Below are positions 1 to 8,384 of a DNA stretch of 35,563 bases, in pieces (the stretch's first letter is position 1; every line of letters begins with the position of its first letter). A model generated the notes under the pieces. It did no database searches. It was given only the letters and a program-made list of their open reading frames with translations, and was not told the DNA's origin. A program made the translations under genes and the position numbers. Source of the stretch: an uncultured Dorea sp. (GTDB taxonomy: Bacteria > Bacillota > Clostridia > Lachnospirales > Lachnospiraceae); assembly GCA_947388185.1 (NCBI GenBank), contig CANDQP010000022.1, positions 1 to 35,563 on the forward strand, read 5' to 3'.

Positions 1-804
1 TTTATTGTTGAAGGAGAGGTTAGAGAGCCTCAGATTATTTGCAACTTATGTAAGATTCATTTCAAACATTCCAATTTTAAAATTCTTACACTGCCAGCAG
101 GGCAGAACATATATATGATCTGGCAGACATTGAAAGCAGACGATTTTGAAACAGATATTATAGAGATATTGAGAGAAAAATGCCCGGAACTTGAAAGTCA
201 TTTGAGAGGATTGACACGAGATGACTTTTCGGAAGTATATTTATTTTTTGATTATGATGGACATCAGAATAATTTATCGTTTGAAAATAGTGAAACAGAT
301 GTAATCAATGAGATGCTGTCGAATTTTGATAATGAGACAGAAAATGGCAAACTATATATTAGCTATCCAATGGTTGAGGCATTGAGAGATTTTACCCCTG
401 GGATTTGTGGTCATGGGGAAGAATGTTATTGTCAGTTAAATGAATTTGATAATTATAAAAGAAGATCTGTACAAAAGAGCAAGTATAGGGATTTTAGAAA
501 ATATGATTTTGAAGTATGGCGTGAGATTTTAAATGTGTTTGTAATGCGGATATCGTGTCTGTTAGGTGAGGAAGAAATTATAAAACATGATACATATAAG
601 GATTTGGTGAGTCCGGCTTATATCTATAATCTACAGCAAGATTATATAGTTGAAGGAAAGATATTTATCCTCAGTGCATTTCCAGAATTTTTGTTTGATT
701 ATTTCCCGAACAGCTTTTGGAATTCTTGCATAAAATGTTCAAAGAAGTTTGCGAAAAATTGTTCTATTTCCGGCAGATTTGGGGAAAATAACATTGAAAT
801 GTAA
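1..804 (+). CDS. Hypothetical protein, 5'-truncated by window edge; possible TOPRIM-like fold
   Basis: The ORF track starts at an ATG at 115, but the same frame is open back to base 1, so the gene almost certainly begins outside the window. The upstream in-frame codons read like protein (VEGEVREPQIICNLC...) and no convincing ribosome binding site precedes the 115 ATG. I do not recognise a named family. A VEGE motif near the N-side followed by an acidic LFFDYDGH stretch is the arrangement of a TOPRIM-like metal site (conserved Glu, then DxD), which is an inference only. The C-terminal part is acidic and aromatic-rich, with a small Cys cluster (CIKCSKKF). Base composition is more AT-rich than the following gene, suggesting accessory origin. 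It ends 22 bp before the DUF255 gene on the same strand. Confidence 0.65.
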   Translation, partial: FIVEGEVREPQIICNLCKIHFKHSNFKILTLPAGQNIYMIWQTLKADDFETDIIEILREKCPELESHLRGLTRDDFSEVYLFFDYDGHQNNLSFENSETDVINEMLSNFDNETENGKLYISYPMVEALRDFTPGICGHGEECYCQLNEFDNYKRRSVQKSKYRDFRKYDFEVWREILNVFVMRISCLLGEEEIIKHDTYKDLVSPAYIYNLQQDYIVEGKIFILSAFPEFLFDYFPNSFWNSCIKCSKKFAKNCSISGRFGENNIEM

Positions 805-826
805 TCATAGCTGAAAGGAGCAGGCA

Positions 827-2914
827 ATGTCAAACAGATTAAAATCCGAAAAGTCCCCCTATCTATTACAGCACAAAGACAATCCGGTCAACTGGTACCC
901 CTGGTGTGAGGAAGCATTCCACAGAGCGAAGGAAGAGGACAAGCCGATCTTCCTGAGTATCGGGTATTCCACCTGTCACTGGTGTCATGTGATGGCGCAC
1001 GAATCCTTCGAGGATGAGACGGCAGCACAGATCTTGAATCAGGGATATATATGTATCAAAGTAGACCGGGAGGAACGGCCGGATATTGATGCAGTATATA
1101 TGTCGGTATGTCAGGCTGTTACAGGTTCCGGCGGCTGGCCGCTCACGATCGTCATGACGCCGGAGCAGAAGCCCTTTTTCGCCGGGACATATTTCCCCAA
1201 AGAACGGTATTACGGGCGCCCCGGGCTTGTGGATATCCTGAGAGAGCTGCTGAGCCTGTGGAAGGATCGGCGGGAAGAACTGGTTCGGGCGGGAGAGGAG
1301 ATCACGGCGGCAATCAACAGAACAGGGAGCGCCGCTAATCCAGGAGACAGCAGAATTTCCCGCAAGGATAATGCAATTCTAAAGAAAGCGTATCAGATCT
1401 TTGCACAGCAGTTTGATCCGGTCTGGGGAGGCTTCGGCAGCGCGCCGAAGTTTCCGGCGCCTCACAATCTTCTCTTCCTGATGCGGTACGCGGAGGAAGA
1501 AGAGGGGTGTAGGGCAGACAGGGAAGGATCAGAAGCGCTCCGTATGGCAGAGAAGACGCTGGATGCAATGGCGGAGGGCGGAATCCATGACCATATCGGC
1601 GGTGGCTTCTCACGGTATTCTACAGACGAGAGGTGGCTTGTGCCTCATTTTGAGAAAATGCTGTATGACAATGCGCTGTTGATACTGGCGTATCTGGAAA
1701 TCTACCGTCTCACCGGGAAGGAGAAATACGCGGACACAGTAAGGCATACGGCGGATTATATCCTCCGGGAGCTGACAGATGTGAGGGGAGGCTTCTACTG
1801 CGGTCAGGATGCGGACAGTGACGGTGTGGAAGGAAAATACTATGTATTTACGCCGGAAGAGGCAGAGTCTGTGCTTGGCAAGGATGATGGACAGGCATTC
1901 TGCCGTCTATATGGAATCACAGAAGAGGGGAACTTTGAAGGGAAGAGCATCCCCAACCGGATCGGGCAGGCAGAGAGTGAGAGGGAGCGAGAGCGAGAGA
2001 CAAGGCTGGCGGGCTGCAAGGAGGGTACGGAGAAGAACGGATTGGTACTGTCAGCCTGGATACAAGCCATGTATGAGTACCGGCTTAGAAGGACGAAGCT
2101 TCATAAAGACGATAAGATCCTGCTCTCCTGGAATGCCTGGACGATCCTTGCATTTGCACGGGCAGGCGCGGTGCTTAAGGAGGACGGTTATCTGGAGGCG
2201 GCGAAGAGAGCGCAGCGTTTTATCGAAACACATATGACCGGAGAGGACAACCGTCTCTATCTGCGTTACCGTGACGGGGAGATGGCTCACAAGGGGCAGT
2301 TGGAGGATTATGCGGTCTATACGCTTGCATTGCTGGAATTGTACGGCGCAACCTTCCAGAGAGAATATCTGGGAAATGCAATTCTCCGTGCACAGCAGAT
2401 GGCCGAATTCTTCGAGGACAGTGAGGCGGGCGGTTACTATATCAGCGCATCGGATGCCGGCCGGTTGATCGCCCGTCCCAAGGAAATATACGACGGGGCT
2501 ATTCCGTCCGGCAATTCGGCGGCGGCAATGGCGCTCCAACGCCTGGCGCTGCTGACGGGAGAGAACAGATGGCAGGAAGCGGCGGGAAGACAGCTTGGTT
2601 TCTGTGCCGGGGAGATACAGGAGTATCCGGCGGGATACAGTTATGCACTGCTTGCCATGGCCGATGCGGTCTATCCGCATAAGGAGCTGGTATGCGCGGT
2701 GAGCGGCAGGATGTCAGAGGGACTGAGGATGCAATTGGCGGAGCTGGCAGCAGGGGGAATGAGCATTCTGGTCAAGACAGAAGACAATAAAGAAGAGTTG
2801 GCAGAATGTGTGCCGTTTACCGCAGAATACCCGATACCGCAGGAAGGGGAAATGTATTATCTGTGTGAGGACGGCGCATGCAGGGCCCCGGTGAAGACCC
2901 TGCAGCAGTTATGA
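827..2914 (+). CDS. Thioredoxin domain-containing DUF255 protein (YyaL/SPATA20 family)
   Basis: 695 aa, the usual length of this family. The N-terminal ~160 residues are a thioredoxin-like DUF255 domain with a redox-type C50-HWC53 motif inside [16 protein letters not shown] and the characteristic opening [17 protein letters not shown]. The remainder is a six-hairpin alpha/alpha barrel related to N-acylglucosamine 2-epimerase-like folds ([40 protein letters not shown]). Family members are proposed to be cytosolic thiol or sugar-processing proteins; the reaction is not established. The start is supported by GAAAGGAG 7-8 nt upstream. A low-complexity SERERERET insert near residue 385 comes from a GAG/GAGCGA-rich stretch. 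It converges with amtB, with only 15 bp between the two stop codons and no visible terminator. Confidence 0.93.
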   Translation: MSNRLKSEKSPYLLQHKDNPVNWYPWCEEAFHRAKEEDKPIFLSIGYSTCHWCHVMAHESFEDETAAQILNQGYICIKVDREERPDIDAVYMSVCQAVTGSGGWPLTIVMTPEQKPFFAGTYFPKERYYGRPGLVDILRELLSLWKDRREELVRAGEEITAAINRTGSAANPGDSRISRKDNAILKKAYQIFAQQFDPVWGGFGSAPKFPAPHNLLFLMRYAEEEEGCRADREGSEALRMAEKTLDAMAEGGIHDHIGGGFSRYSTDERWLVPHFEKMLYDNALLILAYLEIYRLTGKEKYADTVRHTADYILRELTDVRGGFYCGQDADSDGVEGKYYVFTPEEAESVLGKDDGQAFCRLYGITEEGNFEGKSIPNRIGQAESERERERETRLAGCKEGTEKNGLVLSAWIQAMYEYRLRRTKLHKDDKILLSWNAWTILAFARAGAVLKEDGYLEAAKRAQRFIETHMTGEDNRLYLRYRDGEMAHKGQLEDYAVYTLALLELYGATFQREYLGNAILRAQQMAEFFEDSEAGGYYISASDAGRLIARPKEIYDGAIPSGNSAAAMALQRLALLTGENRWQEAAGRQLGFCAGEIQEYPAGYSYALLAMADAVYPHKELVCAVSGRMSEGLRMQLAELAAGGMSILVKTEDNKEELAECVPFTAEYPIPQEGEMYYLCEDGACRAPVKTLQQL

Positions 2915-2929
2915 CTTGGCCTATAATAT

Positions 2930-4180
2930 TTATATTCTAAAGTTGAAATCTGCATAAGCAGAGGATCCATGTTCATGGACATCCAGTCCGTCAACTTCCT
3001 CTTCCCTTGTAACGCGAAGCCCGATCGTCTTATTGATGACCGTGAATACGATGACAGCCATTACCAGCACGTAGGCAGCAGCTGCGCCGACTCCGATCAA
3101 CTGAGTGACAAGGCTGCAGCCGTCTCCGAATACACCGGTCATGATCGTACCTGCGGCGCCGCAGACACCGTGAACACTGATCGCACCGACAGGATCGTCG
3201 ATCTTGACAACCTGGTCGAAGAATTCAACGGAGAATACCACTAAGATACCTGCAACAGCGCCGATCATGATGGCTTCCCATTCATTTACCACATCACATC
3301 CGGCGGTGACCGCAACGAGCCCTGCGAGAGATCCGTTAAATGTCATGGATACATCCGGCTTGCCGTAACGAATCCAGGTGACGATCATGGCCAGAAGTGT
3401 AGCGGCAGCGGCGGCAAGATTGGTTGTCATGGCAATGTGCCCAAGGCCGGTAGCAGCGGCGGTAGTAGAACCGCAGTTGAAACCGAACCAGCAGAACCAC
3501 AGGATAAATACGCCAAGCGCAGCAATCGGAAGGTTGTGTCCGGGGATGGCTCTTGCCTTGCCGTCTTTGCCGTATTTCCCGATACGAGGTCCAAGGATCT
3601 TCGCGCCGACCAGAGCGCAGAGACCGCCGACCATATGTACTGCTGTGGAACCTGCGAAATCATGGAAACCAAGTTCGGACAGGAAGCCTCCGCCCCAGAT
3701 CCAGTGTCCGGATACCGGGTAAATGAAGATACTGATCGCCGCGCTGTAGGCGAGATAGGCGATGAATTTCGTCCGCTCCGCCATAGAGCCTGACACGATG
3801 GTCGCCGCGGTTGCACAGAATACGGTGTGGAAGATCATGAAGACTCCGATCGGAAGTCCGTTAAACATCCCGTCCGCGTCCGCCAGTGAAGAAGGACGGA
3901 AGAATCCTTCGATGCCGATGATCCCGTTCCAGTCTGTTCCGTGCATGACAGCGAAGCCAAATACGAAGAAGAACAGGCTCCCAAGAACGAAGTCCATCAT
4001 GTTCTTCATCAGGATATTACCCGTGTTCTTGGCCCGGGTGAATCCCGCTTCACACATTGCGAATCCTGCCTGCATAAAATATACGAGAAATGCGCCGATC
4101 ATGGTCCACATGATATTCATTAGCAGCCCGGCTGCTTCGGCGGTATCCATACCGTTTGTGATCAAAGTTGTCAAATCCAT
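2930..4180 (-). CDS. amtB: Ammonium transporter AmtB
   Basis: Ammonium/ammonia channel of the Amt/Rh family in the cytoplasmic membrane, 416 aa. Diagnostic stretches are MQAGFAMCEAGFTRAKNT, the first pore His in STAVHMVGGLCAL, LGVFILWFCWFGFNCGS, and the second pore His in GAISVHGVCGAAGTI. About eleven hydrophobic segments are visible, and the short Asp/Glu-rich C-terminal tail would be the P-II contact region. The ORF track extends 20 codons upstream, but the ATG at 4180 (MDLTTLITNG) has GGGAGG seven bases upstream, so I use that start. It follows glnK on the same strand after 93 bp, the classical glnK-amtB pair in which the P-II protein plugs the channel when nitrogen is plentiful. A terminator-like hairpin lies between the two genes. 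Confidence 0.97.
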   Translation of the reverse strand: MDLTTLITNGMDTAEAAGLLMNIMWTMIGAFLVYFMQAGFAMCEAGFTRAKNTGNILMKNMMDFVLGSLFFFVFGFAVMHGTDWNGIIGIEGFFRPSSLADADGMFNGLPIGVFMIFHTVFCATAATIVSGSMAERTKFIAYLAYSAAISIFIYPVSGHWIWGGGFLSELGFHDFAGSTAVHMVGGLCALVGAKILGPRIGKYGKDGKARAIPGHNLPIAALGVFILWFCWFGFNCGSTTAAATGLGHIAMTTNLAAAAATLLAMIVTWIRYGKPDVSMTFNGSLAGLVAVTAGCDVVNEWEAIMIGAVAGILVVFSVEFFDQVVKIDDPVGAISVHGVCGAAGTIMTGVFGDGCSLVTQLIGVGAAAAYVLVMAVIVFTVINKTIGLRVTREEEVDGLDVHEHGSSAYADFNFRI

Positions 4181-4201
4181 GTTAATTCCTCCCAAATAAA
4201 A

Positions 4202-4238
4202 GGAGATAATGACGGCTGTTGTTCCCGTAATTATCTCC
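4202..4238 (-). terminator. Terminator-like hairpin between glnK and amtB
   Basis: Read on the minus strand, GGAGATAAT pairs with ATTATCTCC (9 bp), then after one mismatch ACGG pairs with CCGT, around a 9-nt loop; the hairpin is followed by TTTTATTT. This has the shape of an intrinsic terminator. It sits between glnK and amtB, immediately before the amtB Shine-Dalgarno. It probably lowers or conditions amtB expression relative to glnK. Confidence 0.6.
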
Positions 4239-4273
4239 ATTGATAAGTATGTTGAATATGTTCAGTTATGTTC

Positions 4274-4612
4274 TTACAGTGCATCGGATCCGCGTTCGCC
4301 TGTTCGGATACGAACAGCATCCTCCACTTCATATACGAAGATCTTGCCGTCCCCGTACTTGCCGGTCCGGATCTCAGAGACGATCGTCTCGATCAGCTTC
4401 TCGGCGACCTCCGGTTCGATGACAGTCTCTACCTTAACCTTTGGCAGAAGATTGACATTATATTCCGCACCGCGGTATACTTTTTTATGGCCTTTCTGGT
4501 TACCGTATCCCATGACATTGCTGATCATGAGGCCGGACACTTCACTCTCGTCGAGTATGGATTTTAAATCCTCCAGCTTCTCAGGCTGAATAATGATTTC
4601 CAGTTTTTTCAT
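4274..4612 (-). CDS. glnK: P-II family nitrogen regulatory protein
   Basis: 112 aa from the ATG at 4612, exactly the usual P-II length. The ORF track's longer start would add 28 unrelated residues and skips a very good AGGAGG site located 7 bases before 4612. Family hallmarks are the N-terminus MKKLEIIIQPEKLEDL, the T-loop QKGHKKVYRGAEY with the uridylylatable Tyr51 conserved, and the B/C-loop region TGKYGDGKIFVYEVEDAVRIRTGERG. P-II trimers sense ATP/ADP and 2-oxoglutarate and bind AmtB through the T-loop. Adjacency to amtB supports GlnK rather than a free-standing GlnB. Upstream is a sigma-A promoter and a terminator-like leader hairpin. Confidence 0.96.
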   Translation of the reverse strand: MKKLEIIIQPEKLEDLKSILDESEVSGLMISNVMGYGNQKGHKKVYRGAEYNVNLLPKVKVETVIEPEVAEKLIETIVSEIRTGKYGDGKIFVYEVEDAVRIRTGERGSDAL

Positions 4613-4648
4613 TTGCCTTCCTCCTGTAATCAATAATACACAAAAGAA

Positions 4649-4676
4649 GAGCGCTTTCTCCGTAAAGAAAACGCCC
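4649..4676 (-). terminator. Leader hairpin / possible attenuator upstream of glnK
   Basis: In the predicted glnK 5' leader, minus-strand GGGCGTTTTCT pairs with AGAAAGCGCTC (11 bp including G-T pairs) around a TTACGG loop and is followed by TTCTTTTGTG, an imperfect U-tract. It lies between the promoter and the glnK ribosome binding site, so it could attenuate transcription. No ANTAR-type A1/G4 hexaloop pair was evident. Confidence 0.5.
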
Positions 4677-4694
4677 TTGTTTTTGATGGTATTC

Positions 4695-4722
4695 ATTATA
4701 CACGTATGAGACGATTTGTAAA
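4695..4722 (-). promoter_or_regulatory. Sigma-A promoter of glnK-amtB
   Basis: On the minus strand TTTACA is separated by 16 bp from a perfect TATAAT. The start point would fall near 4688, giving a leader of about 75 nt that contains the hairpin at 4649-4676. Confidence 0.65.
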
Positions 4723-4813
4723 TAGTATTTTAACAAAAAAATCATATTTTATGAAATGTGTACACAAATCCGATGGAATCTGATGAAAATTCGGCGGTTT
4801 TTGAATATAGAGT

Positions 4814-5293
4814 TTAACGAATATCAGGATCCCACGCTGCAATCTCGCCGCACGCGATCATTTCACCTGCGTCGCCGGACGGCTGAGTATGGAAATCATC
4901 CGCCCTTTCATGGATAATGACCGTATGTCCAACGATGTCTTCCGGATAAAAGCGATCCGTATAAACAGCCGACCAGGCGTTCCCGGAATTCGCCAGTAAC
5001 GGCGGAAGGTCGCCGGCGTGGGCCGGGTGTACAGTATTCTTCGGGTTATAATGGCCGCCGGCAGAAGAGAATTCTCCCTGTGCATTCTCTGTACATGCAT
5101 CGCCGGCATGAATGTGGAATCCATGGAAGCCATAGCTGTTCTCTGCGGCTTCTGCCGGAAGCCCCCGGACGGATGCCACTGCCACTGTTCCTCCATATGT
5201 ATCGTAAAAATCGACTCTTCCTTCGATATCCGGATGGTTCTGGTTCCCTTTGATTATTGCATAAGCAGAAGGATTCACTTTGATATCTATCAT
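4814..5293 (-). CDS. sodC: Cu/Zn superoxide dismutase-family protein, cytoplasmic, catalytic Arg replaced
   Basis: 159 aa. The metal ligands of the Cu/Zn-SOD fold can all be placed: H60 and H62 in GFHGFHIHAG, H81 in GGHYNP, H89, H92 and D95 in VHPAHAGD, and H128 in TVIIHERADD. The disulfide cysteines correspond to C67 and C148. The C-terminal signature, normally GNAGSRLACG, here reads GDAGEMIACG, so the substrate-guiding Arg (Arg143 of the bovine enzyme) is a Met. There is no signal peptide, unlike most bacterial SodC proteins, which are exported. GGGAG lies 11 nt upstream of the start. The gene stands alone, upstream of the glnK promoter on the same strand. Superoxide dismutation is likely but the rate may be reduced. 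Confidence 0.9.
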   Translation of the reverse strand: MIDIKVNPSAYAIIKGNQNHPDIEGRVDFYDTYGGTVAVASVRGLPAEAAENSYGFHGFHIHAGDACTENAQGEFSSAGGHYNPKNTVHPAHAGDLPPLLANSGNAWSAVYTDRFYPEDIVGHTVIIHERADDFHTQPSGDAGEMIACGEIAAWDPDIR

Positions 5294-5475
5294 GTCTGAT
5301 CACACTCCCTTGCATCATCATATGCATGGAAGAGAGGAGTTATGAGCCTGTGGAGGAATATTCATGCAGTGATAATTATAAATGGCAGAATGTCATCTGA
5401 ACGTATCCATGTGTAATAGAGTGAAATTGCTATCACTATAGATGTTATTCCAAAGATTATGAGAGTGCAAAAAGA
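5294..5475. other. Intergenic stretch left of the first rpn copy
   Basis: No gene is supported here. It contains, at 5371-5398, a diverged copy of the sequence that forms the right end of the rpn repeat unit (GATAATTATAAATGGCAGAATGTCATCT versus the unit's GATTAATTGTAAATGACAGAATGTCATCT). Confidence 0.4.
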
Positions 5476-6591
5476 TTAAAGGGCTTTCTTTTCATACAAG
5501 TTAAAAAATTCCAAAGCCTGTTGTAAGGTAATATCTAACTTAGTCTGTAAGCGCAGTAAAATATCCCTTTTGGACATGGAGAATTCAAAACCGGTATCAA
5601 TAATTTCTTGTGCTCTGCCTTCAATTTTGCCCTCGGTTCTACCTTCAATCTTGCCCTCGGTTCTACCTTCAATCTTGCCCTCGGTTCTACCTTCAATCCA
5701 GCCTTCTGTCCTGATTTCATCAAATAAAGTACACATTGCAGAATCCCCTTTCTTGAAAGAATTATAATTAATTTTGGTATCAGTAGCACCTGCGATTGCC
5801 ATAATAACGGATTTATCAGTCTGATGCTCATTACTGTATAGAATGGCTTCTTGTCTGGCTTCCTTGAGGGATAAATTCTTATTAAGAATGATTCCCATGA
5901 GGTGAAAGAAATCTATGTTGTCAGAGTTGTGAAAAACCAAATCAGGATTGCGGGCTTCAATCAGCAGAATCTTGTAGTCATTCACATATTTCTTAAATTC
6001 GTATGGAATATTCAACATCTCGTGAAGAGACCGTGCACCGTCCCAAGGTTCCTCGCCATAATAGATAACAATGGTTATAACCGGAGAGAATTTATCAGTA
6101 CGCTTCATTCTGGAAAGAAATTCATTTGGATCCAGTTTAGTGGGAGTATCGGCAGGCAGCACTTCATTAGAGATGTTGTCTGGTGTATTAATATGGTCAG
6201 CCTGCTTTGCTGAACCTTTGGCTCTGTATTTAGAAGCATTAATGTCGTATTGCCGCTTATAAGAGCTGTAGTCATATCCCATAACGCGCAAGGGCGTAGC
6301 ATAATGGATATGGGATTGATTTTCGATGCCAAGTATTGTAAATTCCAGATCAAGTACAGAAGAATTTTTCCGGATTTTGAGAAGGTCTCTGGCACCATTA
6401 TAGGATTCAGAATGATTGTTATGCTCCAAGATAAAAGAAGCTTCGGTGTCTTGCTCTTCCAACTCATCGGGTTTGATGATCTGTCTGCCGTGAAAAAGAG
6501 AGGCGTTGAAGAGATCAGCAAATCGATTGTTATTGCGCCAGAAATCTTTTAAAGGGATATCGGCATTATGGTTATGATTATTTTTAGACAT
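5476..6591 (-). CDS. Rpn family PD-(D/E)XK nuclease/putative transposase, copy 1
   Basis: 371 aa. The N-terminal half is the Rpn/YhgA-like PD-(D/E)XK nuclease domain: acidic residues in SVLDLEFTILG and an E-x-Q type catalytic element in GIENQSHIHYATPLR. These proteins are annotated as recombination-promoting nucleases or putative transposases; in E. coli Rpn enzymes are DNA endonucleases. The C-terminal part carries four TEG(K/W)IEGR repeats encoded by 24-bp DNA repeats, followed by a short helical tail. The start is MSKNNHNHNADIPL, with AGAAAGAAG a few bases upstream. A virtually identical gene lies at 6995-8113; the two differ at one residue (LEFF versus LEYF) and at the extreme C-terminus, where the repeat boundary falls and this copy ends YEKKAL. 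Confidence 0.9.
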   Translation of the reverse strand: MSKNNHNHNADIPLKDFWRNNNRFADLFNASLFHGRQIIKPDELEEQDTEASFILEHNNHSESYNGARDLLKIRKNSSVLDLEFTILGIENQSHIHYATPLRVMGYDYSSYKRQYDINASKYRAKGSAKQADHINTPDNISNEVLPADTPTKLDPNEFLSRMKRTDKFSPVITIVIYYGEEPWDGARSLHEMLNIPYEFKKYVNDYKILLIEARNPDLVFHNSDNIDFFHLMGIILNKNLSLKEARQEAILYSNEHQTDKSVIMAIAGATDTKINYNSFKKGDSAMCTLFDEIRTEGWIEGRTEGKIEGRTEGKIEGRTEGKIEGRAQEIIDTGFEFSMSKRDILLRLQTKLDITLQQALEFFNLYEKKAL

Positions 6592-6816
6592 AAAATTTCT
6601 TCTTTCTTTACTATACTATTTGGAGATATGAATTTCAATATAATTGCAGAAAATAATTTGAATGTAAAATTCAATAAATCGTGGTAAAATATTTTGAATA
6701 TGAAATATGTGACACAATATTTATGTGATGATTAATTGTAAATGACAGAATGTCATCTATGTGATGGATATAGCTTAACAAATATTAGAGGCATATGCAA
6801 TAGGGGCATTCTTAAA
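5489..6816. repeat. Long direct repeat, copy 1 (rpn unit)
   Basis: 1328 bp matching 7011-8338 at a constant offset of 1522 bp. By eye only about three substitutions were seen: one in the rpn 3' end, and GCA/ATA near the right end. It spans all but the last codons of rpn plus about 225 bp of upstream sequence. It is a recent duplication flanking an IS66 remnant. Confidence 0.9.
5614..5709 (-). repeat. 24-bp tandem repeat inside rpn copy 1 (4 units)
   Basis: Four 24-bp units encode TEGWIEGR followed by three TEGKIEGR units. The middle units are near-identical at DNA level, so slippage could change repeat number without a frameshift. Confidence 0.85.
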
Positions 6817-7026
6817 CGCATAAAGAAACGGATTTCCGTGATTGAAGAGCAGGGAAAAAGTAGAATGAAAAAGGAATGGTGTGCTATGCATGGCATTAAC
6901 CGCACGTCTTTCTTTCGGTGGCAGAAACGGGTCAGGGAGTACCTACTCGATCACTGTGAGACCCAACCCTCACAGTGCCCATCATCTATCCCATCTAATA
7001 ATGAAGTGGGTTTTCATACAAGTTAA
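6817..7026 (+). pseudogene. IS66 family TnpA-like remnant
   Basis: The ORF at 6742-7026 is chimeric. Its first part lies inside the rpn repeat. The unique 194-bp spacer (6817-7010) encodes KRISVIEEQGKS, KKEWCAMHGINRTSFFRWQK, which resembles the IS66 accessory protein TnpA, where a WC..NGI..T.FY.WQ.K.R helix-turn-helix pattern is typical. The fragment starts without its own initiation region and then runs into the next rpn repeat, where it stops after VGFHTS. TnpB and TnpC are absent. I read it as the scar of an IS66-type element caught in, or helping to cause, the rpn duplication. Confidence 0.55.
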
Positions 7027-8113
7027 AATATTCCAAAGCCTGTTGTAAGGTAATATCTAACTTAGTCTGTAAGCGCAGTAAAATATCCCTTTTGGACATG
7101 GAGAATTCAAAACCGGTATCAATAATTTCTTGTGCTCTGCCTTCAATTTTGCCCTCGGTTCTACCTTCAATCTTGCCCTCGGTTCTACCTTCAATCTTGC
7201 CCTCGGTTCTACCTTCAATCCAGCCTTCTGTCCTGATTTCATCAAATAAAGTACACATTGCAGAATCCCCTTTCTTGAAAGAATTATAATTAATTTTGGT
7301 ATCAGTAGCACCTGCGATTGCCATAATAACGGATTTATCAGTCTGATGCTCATTACTGTATAGAATGGCTTCTTGTCTGGCTTCCTTGAGGGATAAATTC
7401 TTATTAAGAATGATTCCCATGAGGTGAAAGAAATCTATGTTGTCAGAGTTGTGAAAAACCAAATCAGGATTGCGGGCTTCAATCAGCAGAATCTTGTAGT
7501 CATTCACATATTTCTTAAATTCGTATGGAATATTCAACATCTCGTGAAGAGACCGTGCACCGTCCCAAGGTTCCTCGCCATAATAGATAACAATGGTTAT
7601 AACCGGAGAGAATTTATCAGTACGCTTCATTCTGGAAAGAAATTCATTTGGATCCAGTTTAGTGGGAGTATCGGCAGGCAGCACTTCATTAGAGATGTTG
7701 TCTGGTGTATTAATATGGTCAGCCTGCTTTGCTGAACCTTTGGCTCTGTATTTAGAAGCATTAATGTCGTATTGCCGCTTATAAGAGCTGTAGTCATATC
7801 CCATAACGCGCAAGGGCGTAGCATAATGGATATGGGATTGATTTTCGATGCCAAGTATTGTAAATTCCAGATCAAGTACAGAAGAATTTTTCCGGATTTT
7901 GAGAAGGTCTCTGGCACCATTATAGGATTCAGAATGATTGTTATGCTCCAAGATAAAAGAAGCTTCGGTGTCTTGCTCTTCCAACTCATCGGGTTTGATG
8001 ATCTGTCTGCCGTGAAAAAGAGAGGCGTTGAAGAGATCAGCAAATCGATTGTTATTGCGCCAGAAATCTTTTAAAGGGATATCGGCATTATGGTTATGAT
8101 TATTTTTAGACAT
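6995..8113 (-). CDS. Rpn family PD-(D/E)XK nuclease/putative transposase, copy 2
   Basis: 372 aa, identical to the 5476-6591 protein over almost its entire length, including the nuclease core (LDLEFTILGIENQ) and the four TEG(K/W)IEGR repeats. It differs by LEYF instead of LEFF and by the last residues (NPLHY instead of KKAL), which come from the unique spacer on the left of this copy. Both copies keep the same upstream 225 bp, so both should be expressed from the same kind of promoter region. The two intact copies could recombine and delete the intervening 1522 bp. Confidence 0.9.
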   Translation of the reverse strand: MSKNNHNHNADIPLKDFWRNNNRFADLFNASLFHGRQIIKPDELEEQDTEASFILEHNNHSESYNGARDLLKIRKNSSVLDLEFTILGIENQSHIHYATPLRVMGYDYSSYKRQYDINASKYRAKGSAKQADHINTPDNISNEVLPADTPTKLDPNEFLSRMKRTDKFSPVITIVIYYGEEPWDGARSLHEMLNIPYEFKKYVNDYKILLIEARNPDLVFHNSDNIDFFHLMGIILNKNLSLKEARQEAILYSNEHQTDKSVIMAIAGATDTKINYNSFKKGDSAMCTLFDEIRTEGWIEGRTEGKIEGRTEGKIEGRTEGKIEGRAQEIIDTGFEFSMSKRDILLRLQTKLDITLQQALEYFNLYENPLHY

Positions 8114-8338
8114 AAAATTTCTTCTTTCTTTACTATACTATTTGGAGATATGAATTTCAATATAATTGCAGAAAATAATTTGAATGTAAAATTCAATAAA
8201 TCGTGGTAAAATATTTTGAATATGAAATATGTGACACAATATTTATGTGATGATTAATTGTAAATGACAGAATGTCATCTATGTGATGGATATAGCTTAA
8301 CAAATATTAGAGGCATATGCAATAGGGATATTCTTAAA
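7011..8338. repeat. Long direct repeat, copy 2 (rpn unit)
   Basis: Second 1328-bp copy of the unit at 5489-6816. The right edge is at TTCTTAAA, after which copy 1 continues into the IS66 remnant and copy 2 continues into unrelated sequence. No inverted terminal repeats or obvious target-site duplication were seen, so a transposon boundary is not demonstrated. Confidence 0.9.
7136..7231 (-). repeat. 24-bp tandem repeat inside rpn copy 2 (4 units)
   Basis: Same four TEG(K/W)IEGR-coding units as in copy 1. Repeat number is unchanged between the two gene copies, in keeping with a very recent duplication. Confidence 0.85.
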
Positions 8339-8384
8339 TTAAACTTAAGGAAAGGAGAACAGTAACAGAGAGCGCTGCAGTTAA

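Noticed and set aside
5570-5767. 65-aa plus-strand ORF with LPSILPSVLPS repeats (also 7092-7289)
   Set aside because: It is the antisense shadow of the 24-bp TEGKIEGR repeats in rpn; no ribosome binding site, and it appears only because the repeat length is a multiple of three.
5489-8338. Composite transposon bounded by rpn copies
   Set aside because: No terminal inverted repeats or target-site duplication were found, and the enclosed segment is only a broken IS66 fragment; a plain duplication explains it.
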